A stretch of 64,000 bases of DNA from Legionellaceae bacterium (GTDB lineage Bacteria; Pseudomonadota; Gammaproteobacteria; Legionellales; Legionellaceae), in NCBI GenBank assembly GCA_029210085.1, contig JARGPP010000011.1, positions 1 to 64,000 of the forward strand. Reading direction: 5' to 3'. Made by a program: the position numbers and the translations under genes. The notes below the pieces were generated by a model. It saw nothing but the letters and a program-made list of their open reading frames with translations, searched no databases and had not been told where the DNA came from. Positions 18,939-28,934 of the stretch are shown here, in pieces; the stretch's first letter is position 1, and every line of letters begins with the position of its first letter.

Positions 18939-19754
18939 ATGGTTTTTTATTCGACGCTTATGCCTATCCATTTTCACGAACTTGCTTGCAAAACAAATGT
19001 CACATACTCAACCACTCCAAATGGTGTAAGTCTTCACATCGAAACACCCCGATTAAATATTCGCTCTGTTACTGTGGATGATATTGACTTTTATCAGTCA
19101 TTATGGGCAAATACTGATGTTATGGAGCAATTTGCTGAAGGCCTCCCAAGGCTTTACTCTGGTACCCCCCATGAAAAAGAAGACAAAACAAAAAATCAAG
19201 AACCATATGATTATGCACGATGGAGGCTTAAGGAAAGCGATAACTCATGGTTAAAAAGACTATTGAACGGTGATATTTGGAGTGGGTTAACCATCCTGAC
19301 AAAAAACGGAGATAAAATTGGACACATCGTTATTGGTGGCGGAGAGTTAGCCTATTTTTTAATGCCACTTGAATGGAACAAAGGATATACCAGTGAAGCC
19401 GCCGCAGCATTGACGCGAATCGCTTTGCCTATACTCATCACTGAGCATCATGTATATGACCCAGGAGAAATAACGGCAACCGTTCGGAAAAACCATTTGT
19501 TTTCGCAGAAGGTTTTAAAAAATGCGGGTTTAGAGCTCAGTAGCCACTTAAACACGAAAATATTAAACGGAAAAAATATTGAACGATATGAAGCAACCAC
19601 TTCAACACGCGCTTTAATTGAAACCTATAAGAAGTGGCAACAAAGCGTGGCGATTATACCAAGCCCCAAACCCACTTTCTTTCATCCAACCTCACTCCCT
19701 AGTACCAACCCACAAACAGCTGAGGATAACTGCTCCTTTAGAGGGTGTATTTAA
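18939..19754 (+). CDS. GNAT-family N-acetyltransferase
   Basis: A 271-residue protein whose middle part is a GNAT fold of the RimJ/RimL branch: LHIETPRLNIRSVTVDDIDFYQSLW opens the domain, WSGLTILTKNGDKIGHIVIGG is the central beta sheet, and LEWNKGYTSEAAAALTRIA is the acetyl-CoA-binding motif A region. The segment FSQKVLKNAGLELSS matches the usual N-xxS-xxVLEKxGF pattern. The substrate is unknown. Residues after about 230 form a Pro/Ser-rich tail without homology. The ribosome-binding site is poor, and a second ATG at 18960 is an alternative start. Confidence 0.75.
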   Translation: MVFYSTLMPIHFHELACKTNVTYSTTPNGVSLHIETPRLNIRSVTVDDIDFYQSLWANTDVMEQFAEGLPRLYSGTPHEKEDKTKNQEPYDYARWRLKESDNSWLKRLLNGDIWSGLTILTKNGDKIGHIVIGGGELAYFLMPLEWNKGYTSEAAAALTRIALPILITEHHVYDPGEITATVRKNHLFSQKVLKNAGLELSSHLNTKILNGKNIERYEATTSTRALIETYKKWQQSVAIIPSPKPTFFHPTSLPSTNPQTAEDNCSFRGCI

Positions 19755-19889
19755 ACCCTGTTTTCTGCCATTTTCCCCAACATAATTTTAATCACTGCCA
19801 GATAAATCAACCCCGCACTGTTTTTAATATTGTACTCATAATGATGTTCCCTCGAAAAAATGGACACGTGATTATATTTGTAATCATCC
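19751..19889 (-). pseudogene. C-terminal relic of an IS5-type transposase
   Basis: The minus-strand frame ending at 19751 reads FSREHHYEYNIKNSAGLIYL, then AVIKIMLGKM and a stop. This resembles the very end of IS5-family transposases, where a TRYEY-type motif is followed by an aromatic-Leu-Gly-LIYLA-xIxIML helix. Only about 45 residues remain, no catalytic DDE residues are present, and the frame runs straight into the end of the neighbouring methyltransferase gene. It is a dead remnant if the call is right. The inference rests on one short stretch. Confidence 0.4.
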
Positions 19890-20576
19890 TCAGACATCAC
19901 ACGCCTGTGCCCAAACACGAAGCATCGCATTACCTTCTGGGTACAAAGCGCAACTGACTTCGCGCACTTCTGCACCCAAATTAGCCTGCTGAAGCCCTAA
20001 TAATACAGGCCCTAATAAAGCAGAAGGCTCACCTTCACGCTCAACCAATGGAAAAATACGGACTTCTTTTGCAACACGCACTAATTCACGAATCGTCTTC
20101 AAATGAAAATCAACTGACTGCTCATTGGAGCCTACAAATAAATAATGCGAGCTCAGCGCTAAATCAAATGTAAAATCATCAACCGGCAATTGAATGCCTG
20201 AAAGTGCCTTATAACGGCCTTCAAAAACACCCCGCTCATAATCTTTAAAAAATAAATGCATGCCTGCACGACGGCTCTCCAAGAATGCATCCATACCCCC
20301 ATAACACGCCACATTAAATTGGCTTGGATCTTTGTGCACTTCGGCAACACGCTCATCAAAGGCCTGCATCACTTCACGTTCTAATTGAAGTTTTGGGTAT
20401 TCAAATAATGGGTCAACACTGACAATATTCGTATGATGTGCTGCATGCAATTCAGCATTCACAGCACTCGGCCCACACCCGTACTCTAATAAATTTTGCG
20501 TGAACATCTTGCCCGATACATCAAACATTTCTTGATATTCTGAAACATGATGTCCCCATAAAACTCGCTTTCGCAT
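19890..20576 (-). CDS. Class I SAM-dependent methyltransferase, substrate unknown
   Basis: A 228-residue Rossmann-fold methyltransferase: motif I is [12 protein letters not shown], motif II region [13 protein letters not shown], and the post-motif strand is [12 protein letters not shown], followed by [17 protein letters not shown]. The substrate cannot be read from the sequence. The ATG at 20576 was chosen because GGGAG lies 7 bases upstream; an earlier in-frame GTG at 20582 would add two residues. It is transcribed divergently from the leucine degradation operon and shares its 88-base upstream region. Confidence 0.75.
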   Translation of the reverse strand: MRKRVLWGHHVSEYQEMFDVSGKMFTQNLLEYGCGPSAVNAELHAAHHTNIVSVDPLFEYPKLQLEREVMQAFDERVAEVHKDPSQFNVACYGGMDAFLESRRAGMHLFFKDYERGVFEGRYKALSGIQLPVDDFTFDLALSSHYLFVGSNEQSVDFHLKTIRELVRVAKEVRIFPLVEREGEPSALLGPVLLGLQQANLGAEVREVSCALYPEGNAMLRVWAQACDV

Positions 20577-20602
20577 AAACACACTCCCTTTAAACTCGAC
20601 GC

Positions 20603-20631
20603 TTCACAACTTATCTTCTGCGAGGTATAGT
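20603..20631 (+). promoter_or_regulatory. Sigma-70-type promoter of the liu operon
   Basis: TTCACA (20603-20608) and TATAGT (20626-20631) are each five of six matches to the consensus and are separated by the ideal 17 bases. Transcription would start near 20638, leaving a leader of about 27 bases with GGAAG before the liuA ATG. No LiuR-type operator was recognised. Confidence 0.65.
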
Positions 20632-20664
20632 CTAGCCTATTTCATAAAGAAATCGGAAGTCATT

Positions 20665-21834
20665 ATGTATCACGGTCTCCCTCATCTGCTTGGCGAAACA
20701 TTAGACGCCTTACGTGAAAGTGTTTATCGCTTTGCCAGTAACGAAATTGCCCCTCTTGCTGCACAACTCGATACTGACAATGCTTTTCCTAATCCTTTAT
20801 GGCGTAAACTCGGAGCAATTGGCCTACTGGGTATCACTGCAGATGAAGCCTATGATGGAGCTAACCTTGGCTATCTTGCACATGCAATTGCTATGGAAGA
20901 AATCTCTCGTGCATCTGCTTCGGTTGGACTTAGTTACGGCGCACATTCAAATTTATGCGTCAATCAAATTCATTTACATGGTACCACTGAACAGAAAAAA
21001 CGTTACTTGCCCAAGCTCATTAGTGGTGAATATGTTGGCGCATTAGCTATGAGTGAAGCCAACTCAGGTTCAGATGTAGTCAGCATGCAACTGAGTGCTC
21101 GCCATGAAGGTGGGCGTTTCATTTTAGATGGCACTAAAATGTGGATCACCAATGGTCCTGATGCCGATGTATTGGTGGTCTATGCTAAAACAGACAAAGC
21201 AGCTGGCAGTAAAGGAATTACCGCTTTTCTCATCGAAAAAGATTTTCCTGGTTTTAAAACAGCCCAAAAACTCGATAAACTCGGTATGCGTGGCTCAAAC
21301 ACTTGTGAACTCGTTTTTGAACATTGTGAAGTACCCGAAGAAAATGTACTGGGCGAAGTGAATCACGGCGTTGGTGTGCTCATGCGAGGCCTAGATTACG
21401 AACGCACCATTCTTGCAGCAGGCCCTGTTGGTATCATGCAGGCCTGCCTTGATTTGGTACTCCCTTATGTACATCAACGCAAGCAATTCAACCAACCCAT
21501 CGGCACTTTCCAGCTCATACAAGGAAAATTAGCCGATATGTATTCTGACTTGAATGCTTCAAGAAGCTATCTATATGCCGTCGCACGCGCTTGCGATGCA
21601 GGTCAAGTCACCCGAAAAGACTCTGCTAGTGTTATTTTATATACCTCTGAGCGAGCCACACAAATGGCCTTACAAACCATTCAGATGCTCGGAGGTAATG
21701 GTTATATTAACGAATACCCTGCCGGTCGCCTTTTGCGTGATGCAAAACTCTATGAAATTGGTGCAGGGACATCTGAAATTCGCCGTATGCTGATAGGGCG
21801 AGAGTTATTTCAAGACGAAAGCAATGAGGTATAA
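20665..21834 (+). CDS. liuA: Isovaleryl-CoA dehydrogenase
   Basis: An FAD-dependent acyl-CoA dehydrogenase that oxidises isovaleryl-CoA to 3-methylcrotonyl-CoA in leucine breakdown. At 389 residues it has the family regions [34 protein letters not shown] and [13 protein letters not shown], and the IVD-type catalytic Glu in [18 protein letters not shown]; in most other acyl-CoA dehydrogenases that glutamate sits near the C-terminus. The C-terminal [20 protein letters not shown] and [18 protein letters not shown] are also typical. GGAAG precedes the ATG. Its stop is three bases before the thiolase start. Confidence 0.93.
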   Translation: MYHGLPHLLGETLDALRESVYRFASNEIAPLAAQLDTDNAFPNPLWRKLGAIGLLGITADEAYDGANLGYLAHAIAMEEISRASASVGLSYGAHSNLCVNQIHLHGTTEQKKRYLPKLISGEYVGALAMSEANSGSDVVSMQLSARHEGGRFILDGTKMWITNGPDADVLVVYAKTDKAAGSKGITAFLIEKDFPGFKTAQKLDKLGMRGSNTCELVFEHCEVPEENVLGEVNHGVGVLMRGLDYERTILAAGPVGIMQACLDLVLPYVHQRKQFNQPIGTFQLIQGKLADMYSDLNASRSYLYAVARACDAGQVTRKDSASVILYTSERATQMALQTIQMLGGNGYINEYPAGRLLRDAKLYEIGAGTSEIRRMLIGRELFQDESNEV

Positions 21835-21837
21835 TTC

Positions 21838-23040
21838 ATGAACGCTGTCCCCCCATTAACACCCGAAGATATTGTAATTGTCGCTGCCAAACGCACGCCC
21901 TGTGGTGCACTCCTCGGAAGCTTATCGAGTATTCCAGCACCAAAACTAGGCGCAGTTGCGCACACAGCAGCTTTTGAATCTGCAGGACTTAATCCTGCCC
22001 ATATTAACGAAGTCTTGTCCGGCTGTGTGTTGTCAGCAGGTCTTGGACAAGCTCCTGCACGACAAGCAGCACTGTATGCCAATATTTCCAATGCAACACC
22101 TGCAACGACGTTAAATAAGATGTGTGGCTCAGGCATGAAAGCCGTCATGCTCGCACATGATGCCATTCGTGCAGGCAGTGCAAAATGCGTCCTCGCAGGT
22201 GGCATGGAAAACATGAGTCAAGCGCCCTATTTGGTGCCGAAAGCACGAGCAGGCTATCGACTGGGTCATGGCCAACTACTCGACCACCTCTGCTTAGATG
22301 GCTTAGAAGACGCATATGAGCCAGGCTTATTAATGGGTGTTTTTGCCGATAGAACTGCACAGCAACTCGGGCTCACAAGAAACATGCAAGATGAATTTGC
22401 CGCATGCTCTATGCAACGTGCACTTGATGCAGAAGCTTCAGGGGCATTTACTGATGAGATAGCTCCTGTTTCTGTCACAACGCGAAAAGGCACGCATATT
22501 ATCCAGCGCGATGAAGGCCCTGATGCTACAAAACTTGAAAAATTAAGCCGCCTAAAACCTGCTTTTGGTCAGGAAGGCACGGTCACTGCGGGCAATGCAA
22601 GCTCCATTTCTGACGGTGCAGCCAGTTTAATCTTGATGACAGCAAAAGCAGCCGAAGAGCAAGGCATTAAACCCCTTGCCCGCATCAAAGCGCATGCCAC
22701 TCATGCAGGACCTCCTGAGTGGTTCACAACAGCACCAGCCGATGCCATCCAAAAAGTACTGATACGTGCTGGCTGGACACCTGATGAGGTTGATTTATAT
22801 GAAATCAACGAAGCATTTGCTGTGGTGACATTAGCGGCTATCAAGACACTTGAGCTCGACCCTCAGAAAGTGAATATTCATGGAGGGGCGTGTGCACTCG
22901 GACACCCGATTGGTGCTTCAGGCGCACGTATTTTAGTCACACTGATTCACGCTTTAAAACAAAGACAAATCACACGGGGGGTTGCAGCACTTTGTATTGG
23001 TGGCGGTGAAGCCACAGCCATTGCAATTGAGTGCTTGTGA
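21838..23040 (+). CDS. Acetyl-CoA C-acetyltransferase (thiolase)
   Basis: A 400-residue thiolase that interconverts two acetyl-CoA and acetoacetyl-CoA. The nucleophilic Cys is in NKMCGSGMKAV, the NEAF motif is present, and the catalytic His and second Cys are in GGACALGHPIGASGARI and ALCIGGGEATAIA. In this operon it most likely processes the acetoacetyl-CoA derived from acetoacetate, the end product of leucine degradation. It starts after GAGG and a three-base gap from liuA. A dedicated acetoacetate CoA-transferase is not present nearby. Confidence 0.9.
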   Translation: MNAVPPLTPEDIVIVAAKRTPCGALLGSLSSIPAPKLGAVAHTAAFESAGLNPAHINEVLSGCVLSAGLGQAPARQAALYANISNATPATTLNKMCGSGMKAVMLAHDAIRAGSAKCVLAGGMENMSQAPYLVPKARAGYRLGHGQLLDHLCLDGLEDAYEPGLLMGVFADRTAQQLGLTRNMQDEFAACSMQRALDAEASGAFTDEIAPVSVTTRKGTHIIQRDEGPDATKLEKLSRLKPAFGQEGTVTAGNASSISDGAASLILMTAKAAEEQGIKPLARIKAHATHAGPPEWFTTAPADAIQKVLIRAGWTPDEVDLYEINEAFAVVTLAAIKTLELDPQKVNIHGGACALGHPIGASGARILVTLIHALKQRQITRGVAALCIGGGEATAIAIECL

Positions 23041-23074
23041 AACATTCATGAAAAGCATTAAAAAGGACATCTTT

Positions 23075-23389
23075 ATGCTGAAACAAAGTCTTATTTATTT
23101 CATCTTGAGTTTGCTTGTTGTTTTGTTTGCAACTTACGCCAAAATATTTTTTGTCTATGTCAACCTGCTGTATGTTTATATCGATACAACACTTAAGCCT
23201 TTATTTGGGACAGGGCTTATGGGAGAGGCATTGAGAGATATGATTACTTTAATCTTGACTCCCTTTTGTTTGGCAGCGCTTCCAGCACTAATCTATTGGC
23301 TCATTAAGCGTAAAATAATGCCTTACTTCATTGAGCTTATCTGGGTTTTTTGGCTCATTCTTGCTTTAAGTAATTACCTTATTCACTAA
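23075..23389 (+). CDS. Small integral membrane protein within the liu operon
   Basis: A 104-residue protein with about three hydrophobic helices (LIYFILSLLVVLFATYAKIF, ILTPFCLAALPALIYWLI, and FIELIWVFWLILALSNYLI). The ATG at 23075 is favoured because AAGGAC lies at proper spacing; an in-frame ATG at 23048 would add nine polar residues. No family was recognised. It lies between the thiolase and liuB genes on the same strand and is almost certainly co-transcribed with them, which is unusual because liu operons normally hold only soluble enzymes. A transport or anchoring role is a guess. Confidence 0.7.
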   Translation: MLKQSLIYFILSLLVVLFATYAKIFFVYVNLLYVYIDTTLKPLFGTGLMGEALRDMITLILTPFCLAALPALIYWLIKRKIMPYFIELIWVFWLILALSNYLIH

Positions 23390-23401
23390 CCGAGTTTTTT
23401 G

Positions 23402-25006
23402 ATGGCTATTTTAACCACTGAATTAAATCCTGCGAGTACATCATTCAAAGCAAACCAAGCTTACATGAGTGATTTGATTGAGGATTTAGAGCGCACACTT
23501 ACAGAAATTGCAAAAGGAGGTACTGAGCATGCACGTACCCGTCATAAAAAACACGGCAAACTCCTTCCTCGGGAACGCTTAACGCATTTACTCGATTTAG
23601 GCAGTGCATTCTTAGAACTCTCTCCTTTAGCAGGCCATGAGGTATACGATGACGCGCTCCCTGCAGCAGGGCTCATTACAGGGATTGGAACTATCTGTAA
23701 TACCACCTGCATGATTATTATCAATGACGCAACGGTTAAAGGTGGAACCTATTACCCCCTCACCGTAAAGAAACACTTACGTGCACAAGCCATTGCTGAA
23801 GCGAATCATCTGCCGTGTGTCTATTTAGTCGATTCTGGCGGTGCATTCCTGCCCAAACAAGACGAAGTTTTTCCGGATAAAGAACACTTCGGCAGAATAT
23901 TTTTTAACCAAGCACGATTATCAGCTCAAAATATTCCACAAATTGCAGTCGTCATGGGTTCATGTACTGCTGGAGGGGCTTATGTGCCCGCTATGGCTGA
24001 TGAGTCTGTTATGGTGCGAGAACAAGCCACTATTTTTTTAGGCGGACCACCACTGGTGAAAGCCGCAACAGGTGAGGTAATTAGTGCTGAAGCACTCGGA
24101 GGTGCCGATGTGCACTGCAAGCAATCAGGTACAGCTGACCATTATGCCGAAGATGATATCCATGCTCTAAGCCTTGCACGCAATATCATGACACACCTCA
24201 ATCGTTCTTCATCTAAAGCCGCTCACATTCCATTTGATGAGCCCCTTTATCCGCCAGAAGAATTGAGTGGCATTATACCCAGTGACTCACGCAAACCGAT
24301 TCCTATACATGAAGTCATTGCACGCTTAGTCGATGGCTCCGTCTTCGATGAGTTCAAAGCACTTTATGGTACAACGCTTGTTTGTGGATTTGCCAAACTC
24401 TATGGCCATCCTGTTGGCATTATTGCAAACAATGGTATTTTATTTTCAGAAAGTGCCTTAAAAGGCACGCATTTCATTGAGTTATGTTCCCAACGTCATA
24501 TCCCACTTATTTTTCTACAAAATATTACGGGCTTTATGGTAGGAAGCAAATACGAAGCCGAAGGAATTGCAAGGCATGGCGCTAAAATGGTCATGGCTGT
24601 CGCAAATACCAACGTCCCCAAATTTACGGTCATCATCGGTGGTAGTTTCGGGGCTGGAAATTATGCCATGTGCGGACGCGCCTACGACCCGCACTTTTTA
24701 TGGTCTTGGCCGAACACTCGCATTTCAGTAATGGGCGGAGAGCAAGCAGCCAATGTGCTTGCCCAAGTTAATCGCGATAAATATACTAAGCAAAATAAAG
24801 TTTGGTCCGAACAGGATGAAGAAGCTTTTAAAGCCAACCTTCGTGAACAATATGAGATCCAAGGTCACCCTTACTACGCCAGTGCACGCCTGTGGGATGA
24901 TGGCGTCATTGCGCCAAAAGATACTCGAAAAATACTGGGTTTAAGCCTACTCGCAGCACTAAATGCGCCCATAAAGCCCACTCAATTTGGGGTTTTTCGC
25001 ATGTAA
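23402..25006 (+). CDS. liuB: 3-methylcrotonyl-CoA carboxylase, carboxyltransferase (beta) subunit
   Basis: The carboxyltransferase subunit that moves carboxyl from biotin to 3-methylcrotonyl-CoA, giving 3-methylglutaconyl-CoA. At 534 residues the length fits. Landmarks are [16 protein letters not shown] near the N-terminus, [35 protein letters not shown] (the first oxyanion region) and [20 protein letters not shown] (the second). The PKQDEVFPD segment is typical of methylcrotonyl- rather than propionyl-CoA carboxylases. The ATG at 23402 is used; a TTG directly before it is not needed. Confidence 0.94.
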   Translation: MAILTTELNPASTSFKANQAYMSDLIEDLERTLTEIAKGGTEHARTRHKKHGKLLPRERLTHLLDLGSAFLELSPLAGHEVYDDALPAAGLITGIGTICNTTCMIIINDATVKGGTYYPLTVKKHLRAQAIAEANHLPCVYLVDSGGAFLPKQDEVFPDKEHFGRIFFNQARLSAQNIPQIAVVMGSCTAGGAYVPAMADESVMVREQATIFLGGPPLVKAATGEVISAEALGGADVHCKQSGTADHYAEDDIHALSLARNIMTHLNRSSSKAAHIPFDEPLYPPEELSGIIPSDSRKPIPIHEVIARLVDGSVFDEFKALYGTTLVCGFAKLYGHPVGIIANNGILFSESALKGTHFIELCSQRHIPLIFLQNITGFMVGSKYEAEGIARHGAKMVMAVANTNVPKFTVIIGGSFGAGNYAMCGRAYDPHFLWSWPNTRISVMGGEQAANVLAQVNRDKYTKQNKVWSEQDEEAFKANLREQYEIQGHPYYASARLWDDGVIAPKDTRKILGLSLLAALNAPIKPTQFGVFRM

Positions 25007-25030
25007 ATACGGATAAATGGAGATAATATC

Positions 25031-25807
25031 ATGCAAGATTTACTCACCGAACTAGATGGACATGTACTTATTTTAACGCTTAACCGCACCCATAAACACA
25101 ATGCGTTTGACGATACATTACTCGCTAAGATACAAAACCAGCTAGACCTTGCAGCCCAAAACCCTGCTGTTCGTGTCATTATGTTACGTGCCAATGGCCG
25201 TCACTTTTCAGCAGGCGCTGATTTAGGCTGGATGCAGCGCATGGCAGGGTTTAGTGAAGCTGAGAACATTGCGGATGCAAAAAGGCTCGCTCATCTTTTA
25301 CATAGCTTACACACCAGTAAAAAACCGACCCTTGCCGTTGTGCAAGGTGCTGCTTTGGGTGGTGGTGCAGGTCTCATTGCAGCCTGTGATATTGCTATAG
25401 CAGCAGACACGACCCAAATTTGTTTTTCAGAAGTCCAACTCGGGCTTATTCCGGCCGTGATTAGCCCTTATGTTATTCGTGCTATCGGTGCCCGCGCCGC
25501 AAACTGGCTTTTTATGAGTGCTGAAAAAATTGATGCAAAAACAGCTTTCAACTACGGGCTTATTCACCATTTGGTCCCTGAAGAAGAACTGCCCTCTCAT
25601 GCACACCAATATGCTCGCCAATTAGCCACACTCGCACCTGAAGCTGTACAAGAGTCAAAACAACTGGTCGCCTCAGTAGCCAATCATCCCATTGATGAAA
25701 CCCTACAAAATTTAACTGCTAATTTAATTGCAAAAAAGCGCGCATCTGCCGAAGGAAAAAAAGGCATGCATGCTTTTTTGAATAAAAAAACACCCGTTTG
25801 GGATTAG
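25031..25807 (+). CDS. liuC: Methylglutaconyl-CoA hydratase (enoyl-CoA hydratase family)
   Basis: A crotonase-fold hydratase converting 3-methylglutaconyl-CoA to HMG-CoA. The 258 residues include the oxyanion-hole region GRHFSAGADLGWMQRM, where DLxWM is characteristic of methylglutaconyl-CoA hydratases, then VQGAALGGGAGLIAACDIAIA and FSEVQLGLIPAVISPYV with the catalytic Glu segment. GGAGA precedes the ATG. The gene sits between the two carboxylase subunits, the standard liuBCD order. Confidence 0.93.
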   Translation: MQDLLTELDGHVLILTLNRTHKHNAFDDTLLAKIQNQLDLAAQNPAVRVIMLRANGRHFSAGADLGWMQRMAGFSEAENIADAKRLAHLLHSLHTSKKPTLAVVQGAALGGGAGLIAACDIAIAADTTQICFSEVQLGLIPAVISPYVIRAIGARAANWLFMSAEKIDAKTAFNYGLIHHLVPEEELPSHAHQYARQLATLAPEAVQESKQLVASVANHPIDETLQNLTANLIAKKRASAEGKKGMHAFLNKKTPVWD

Positions 25808-25815
25808 GATATTTT

Positions 25816-27798
25816 ATGTTTTCAACGCTTTTAATTGCAAACCGTGGCGAGATTGCCTGTCGTATTATTCGAACAGCTAAACGACTCGGCATACGTACTA
25901 TTGCCATTTATTCAACCATTGAGCGTCACGCTTTACACGTAACACTTGCAGATGATGCTTTTTGTATCGGTGAACCAGAAGCCACGCAAAGCTATCTTAA
26001 CATTCAAAATGTTATCACTGCTGCCATTCAAACAAAAGCGGATGCCATTCATCCAGGCTATGGCTTTTTATCTGAAAATCCAGCTTTTGCCACGGCTTGC
26101 GCTGAAAACAACATCACCTTTGTTGGCCCATCTATTGCGGCCATGGAACTCATGGCCTCAAAACAGCGTGCAAAACAATGCTTAGAAAAAACCAGTGTTC
26201 CACTCACACCGGGCTATCATGGCGCCGAACAAGAAGATGAAGCTTTATTAGCAGCTGCTACTGACATTGGTTTTCCGGTGCTTTTAAAAGCCGCTTCAGG
26301 CGGTGGTGGAAAAGGTATGAGAGCCGTTACAAAAGCAGACGAATTTGAACATGCACTAGCCGGTGCACGACGCGAAGCAAAAGCAAGCTTTGGCGATGAT
26401 ATCATGCTCATTGAAAAACAAATTTTAAAACCACGTCATGTTGAGATTCAGTTGATGGCTGATAATCATGGTGAAGTTGTGCACTTATTTGAGCGCGACT
26501 GCTCGATTCAGCGGCGTCACCAAAAAATCATTGAAGAAGCGCCAGCACCTCTTTTATCTGAAACACTCCGACAAGCTTTAGCGGATGCGGCCATTACCGT
26601 CGCTAAAACCATTGATTATCGTGGTGCAGGTACAGTCGAATTTTTAGTAGATCAAGACGATAGCTTTTATTTCATGGAAATGAATACACGCTTACAAGTC
26701 GAGCACCCGGTAACCGAAATGATAACCGGACTTGATCTGGTTGAATGGCAACTTCGCATTGCCGCAAATGAACCACTGCCCTTAAAACAAAGTGAAATTC
26801 AACAAAATGGTCATGCCATTGAGTGTCGTATATATGCTGAAGACTCAAGCCAAGGTGGGTTACCATCAACAGGCACACTACGTGTATTTGAAACACCTGA
26901 AAACACACACATCCGACTCGATACAGGATTTCAAGACGGTGATACCATCACGCGCTTTTACGACCCCATGCTCGGTAAACTCATTGGCTTTGGAGCAACA
27001 CGTAACGAAGCACTCAATCATTTAAAACAAGCACTCCATCACTATGTTTTAGGGGGCCTCAAAACAAACCTACCTTTTTTGAGCGTTTTACTCAATCATA
27101 AAGCATTTAAGGCCATACAGCTCAATACCGCATTTTTAACACAGCACGCCCTCGAGCTTACAAAACCATCAATTGACAATGCTTTAATGTTGGCCGCTAG
27201 CATGACGTTTCTAACACATACCCCTACAAGTCAACCTTCACTGTTTAATGATACTTTTTCTTGGCAAATATGTGGGCGTGTGACCTGGCCACTCTACTAT
27301 GAAATTGAGGGTACGCGTTACACCGTGCAATTACTGCCTATAACAAACAACCAGTTTGAATATTTGCATGCCGAGCAAAAGCACTTGCTGACCGTCACTC
27401 ACCACGCGCATTTCCTCACCATTGATACAGGGGCGAAGCAGCTCAAGGCATACACCGAAAATCAGCCCAATCACATCACATTTCATACTGAACAAGGTGC
27501 AATAACGGTTACACCTGTAGACAACCCAAAGCAGTTTCATCACGCTCAAACCACAAAAAATAGCCTCAATGCCCCCATGCCTGCAACTGTTGTTGCTGTT
27601 TTAAAAGACAAAGGTGAACTTGTCCAAGCAGGAGATGACTTAATGGTCCTTGAAGCCATGAAAATGGAGCATACGATTCGTGCGCCTATCACAGGCCAGC
27701 TTACCGATATTTTCTATTCCACTGGCGCTCAAGTCAATGAAGGCGTTACTTTACTCGCCTTAACATCACTTGACACCCCACAAAACGAGGGTGTTTAA
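25816..27798 (+). CDS. liuD: 3-methylcrotonyl-CoA carboxylase, biotin-carrying (alpha) subunit
   Basis: Biotin carboxylase plus biotin carrier in one 660-residue chain. The start FSTLLIANRGEIACRIIRTA is the classic biotin carboxylase opening; AASGGGGKGMRAV is the ATP-grasp glycine loop, FERDCSIQRRHQKIIEEAP and MEMNTRLQVEHPVTE follow. The C-terminus carries biotin on Lys in EAMKMEH, about 35 residues before the preferred hydrophobic lid. The ATG at 25816 was chosen because of AGGA upstream and because the homology starts there; an ATG at 25798 overlapping liuC adds six residues. Confidence 0.95.
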   Translation: MFSTLLIANRGEIACRIIRTAKRLGIRTIAIYSTIERHALHVTLADDAFCIGEPEATQSYLNIQNVITAAIQTKADAIHPGYGFLSENPAFATACAENNITFVGPSIAAMELMASKQRAKQCLEKTSVPLTPGYHGAEQEDEALLAAATDIGFPVLLKAASGGGGKGMRAVTKADEFEHALAGARREAKASFGDDIMLIEKQILKPRHVEIQLMADNHGEVVHLFERDCSIQRRHQKIIEEAPAPLLSETLRQALADAAITVAKTIDYRGAGTVEFLVDQDDSFYFMEMNTRLQVEHPVTEMITGLDLVEWQLRIAANEPLPLKQSEIQQNGHAIECRIYAEDSSQGGLPSTGTLRVFETPENTHIRLDTGFQDGDTITRFYDPMLGKLIGFGATRNEALNHLKQALHHYVLGGLKTNLPFLSVLLNHKAFKAIQLNTAFLTQHALELTKPSIDNALMLAASMTFLTHTPTSQPSLFNDTFSWQICGRVTWPLYYEIEGTRYTVQLLPITNNQFEYLHAEQKHLLTVTHHAHFLTIDTGAKQLKAYTENQPNHITFHTEQGAITVTPVDNPKQFHHAQTTKNSLNAPMPATVVAVLKDKGELVQAGDDLMVLEAMKMEHTIRAPITGQLTDIFYSTGAQVNEGVTLLALTSLDTPQNEGV

Positions 27799-27804
27799 AT
27801 CATT

Positions 27805-28707
27805 ATGGCAATCCCTCAGCACGTTACATTAATTGAAGTGGGTCCTCGAGATGGATTACAAAATGAACCCAATTTTGTCCCCAGCGAAAAGAAAGTAGCA
27901 CTCATTAACCAGCTCAGCCAAACAGGTTTAAAACATATAGAAGTCACAAGCTTCGTATCGGCAAAAGCCATTCCCCAATTGGCCGACAACCTCGAAGTCT
28001 TTGAAGCCATTAACAAACCCAAGGATATCCACTTTTCAGCACTCGTGCCAAACCCCAAAGGCTTAGAGCAAGCGTTACAAGCAGGCCTCACCGATATTGC
28101 TATATTTACAGCAGCAAGTAATACCTTTAATCAGCGTAATATTAATTGTTCGATTGCTGAAAGTATTGAACGGTGCAGGCAAGTGGTTGAAAAAGCCAAA
28201 CCCCATCAACTTCATATCCGTGCTTATATATCCTGTGTACTCGGCTGCCCCTACGAAGGCAATATATCCCCTCAACAAGTTATAGCGGTTACCCAGCAAT
28301 TACTCGCTTTAGGGGTTGATGAAATTAGTTTTGGAGATACCATCGGTGTTGGCACCCCCAAACAAACGCTTGATTTAATTCATGCACTCACTTCCATTTT
28401 ACCTCCTGAAAATATCGCCATGCACTTTCATGATACTTATGGGCAAGCCATTGCGAATGTTTATGCCTCACTCACAGCCGGTATTCATCGCTTTGATAGT
28501 GCCATTGCAGGGCTTGGTGGTTGCCCTTATGCCCAAGGTGCTAGTGGTAATGTGGCTACTGAAGATATTTTATATTTAATGCATGGTCTTGGTATTGAAA
28601 CCGGTGTTGATATTTATAAAGTCGTTACAGCAGGTGACCAAATCTGTAAATATCTTGGACGTAAAAATCAATCCAAAGTCGCAACAGCACTGCTTGCGAA
28701 TCAATAG
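27805..28707 (+). CDS. liuE: Hydroxymethylglutaryl-CoA lyase
   Basis: A TIM-barrel lyase splitting HMG-CoA into acetyl-CoA and acetoacetate, the last step of leucine catabolism. In 300 residues it shows VGPRDGLQNEP (substrate/metal site), EVTSFVSAKAIPQLAD, GDTIGVGTP, MHFHDTYGQAIAN with the metal-binding His pair, and the catalytic Cys loop GLGGCPYAQGASGNVATED. It lies six bases after liuD and closes the operon. No strong terminator follows. Confidence 0.95.
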   Translation: MAIPQHVTLIEVGPRDGLQNEPNFVPSEKKVALINQLSQTGLKHIEVTSFVSAKAIPQLADNLEVFEAINKPKDIHFSALVPNPKGLEQALQAGLTDIAIFTAASNTFNQRNINCSIAESIERCRQVVEKAKPHQLHIRAYISCVLGCPYEGNISPQQVIAVTQQLLALGVDEISFGDTIGVGTPKQTLDLIHALTSILPPENIAMHFHDTYGQAIANVYASLTAGIHRFDSAIAGLGGCPYAQGASGNVATEDILYLMHGLGIETGVDIYKVVTAGDQICKYLGRKNQSKVATALLANQ

Positions 28708-28811
28708 AGAGGGTTTTTATTCCCAATCATTTTAAGTGCGCTAGATATCACATGACCCGGCAAAACTAACTCGCTCTCGGCTACTCAACCCTAACCCGGA
28801 TGACTATGCCT

Positions 28812-28883
28812 TTATCGAGCGCTAAGCACCTGAATAGCATCAATCAAATCATCGAGACCCATGGCAAATCTTACAACCAATCA
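28812..28883 (-). pseudogene. Possible C-terminal relic of a PLP-dependent trans-sulfuration enzyme
   Basis: In the 227-base gap after liuE the minus strand reads LVVRFAMGLDDLIDAIQVLS followed by AR and a stop. The LVRFAxGLxDxxDLIxDL pattern is the conserved end of cystathionine gamma-synthase/lyase-type proteins. An in-frame stop lies just upstream of the motif, so only a fragment remains. The match is short and one repeat-like helix could occur by chance. The rest of the gap (28708-28811 and 28884-28934) holds nothing recognisable. Confidence 0.3.
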
Positions 28884-28934
28884 TAGAAACAAAGCTCACC
28901 GCTTAACACCCCTCTTGTGCCACTTCAGTCCTGC

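Noticed and set aside
21810-22214. A 134-codon minus-strand frame inside the thiolase gene
   Set aside because: Antisense to the conserved thiolase nucleophile region; Ala/Pro-rich shadow.
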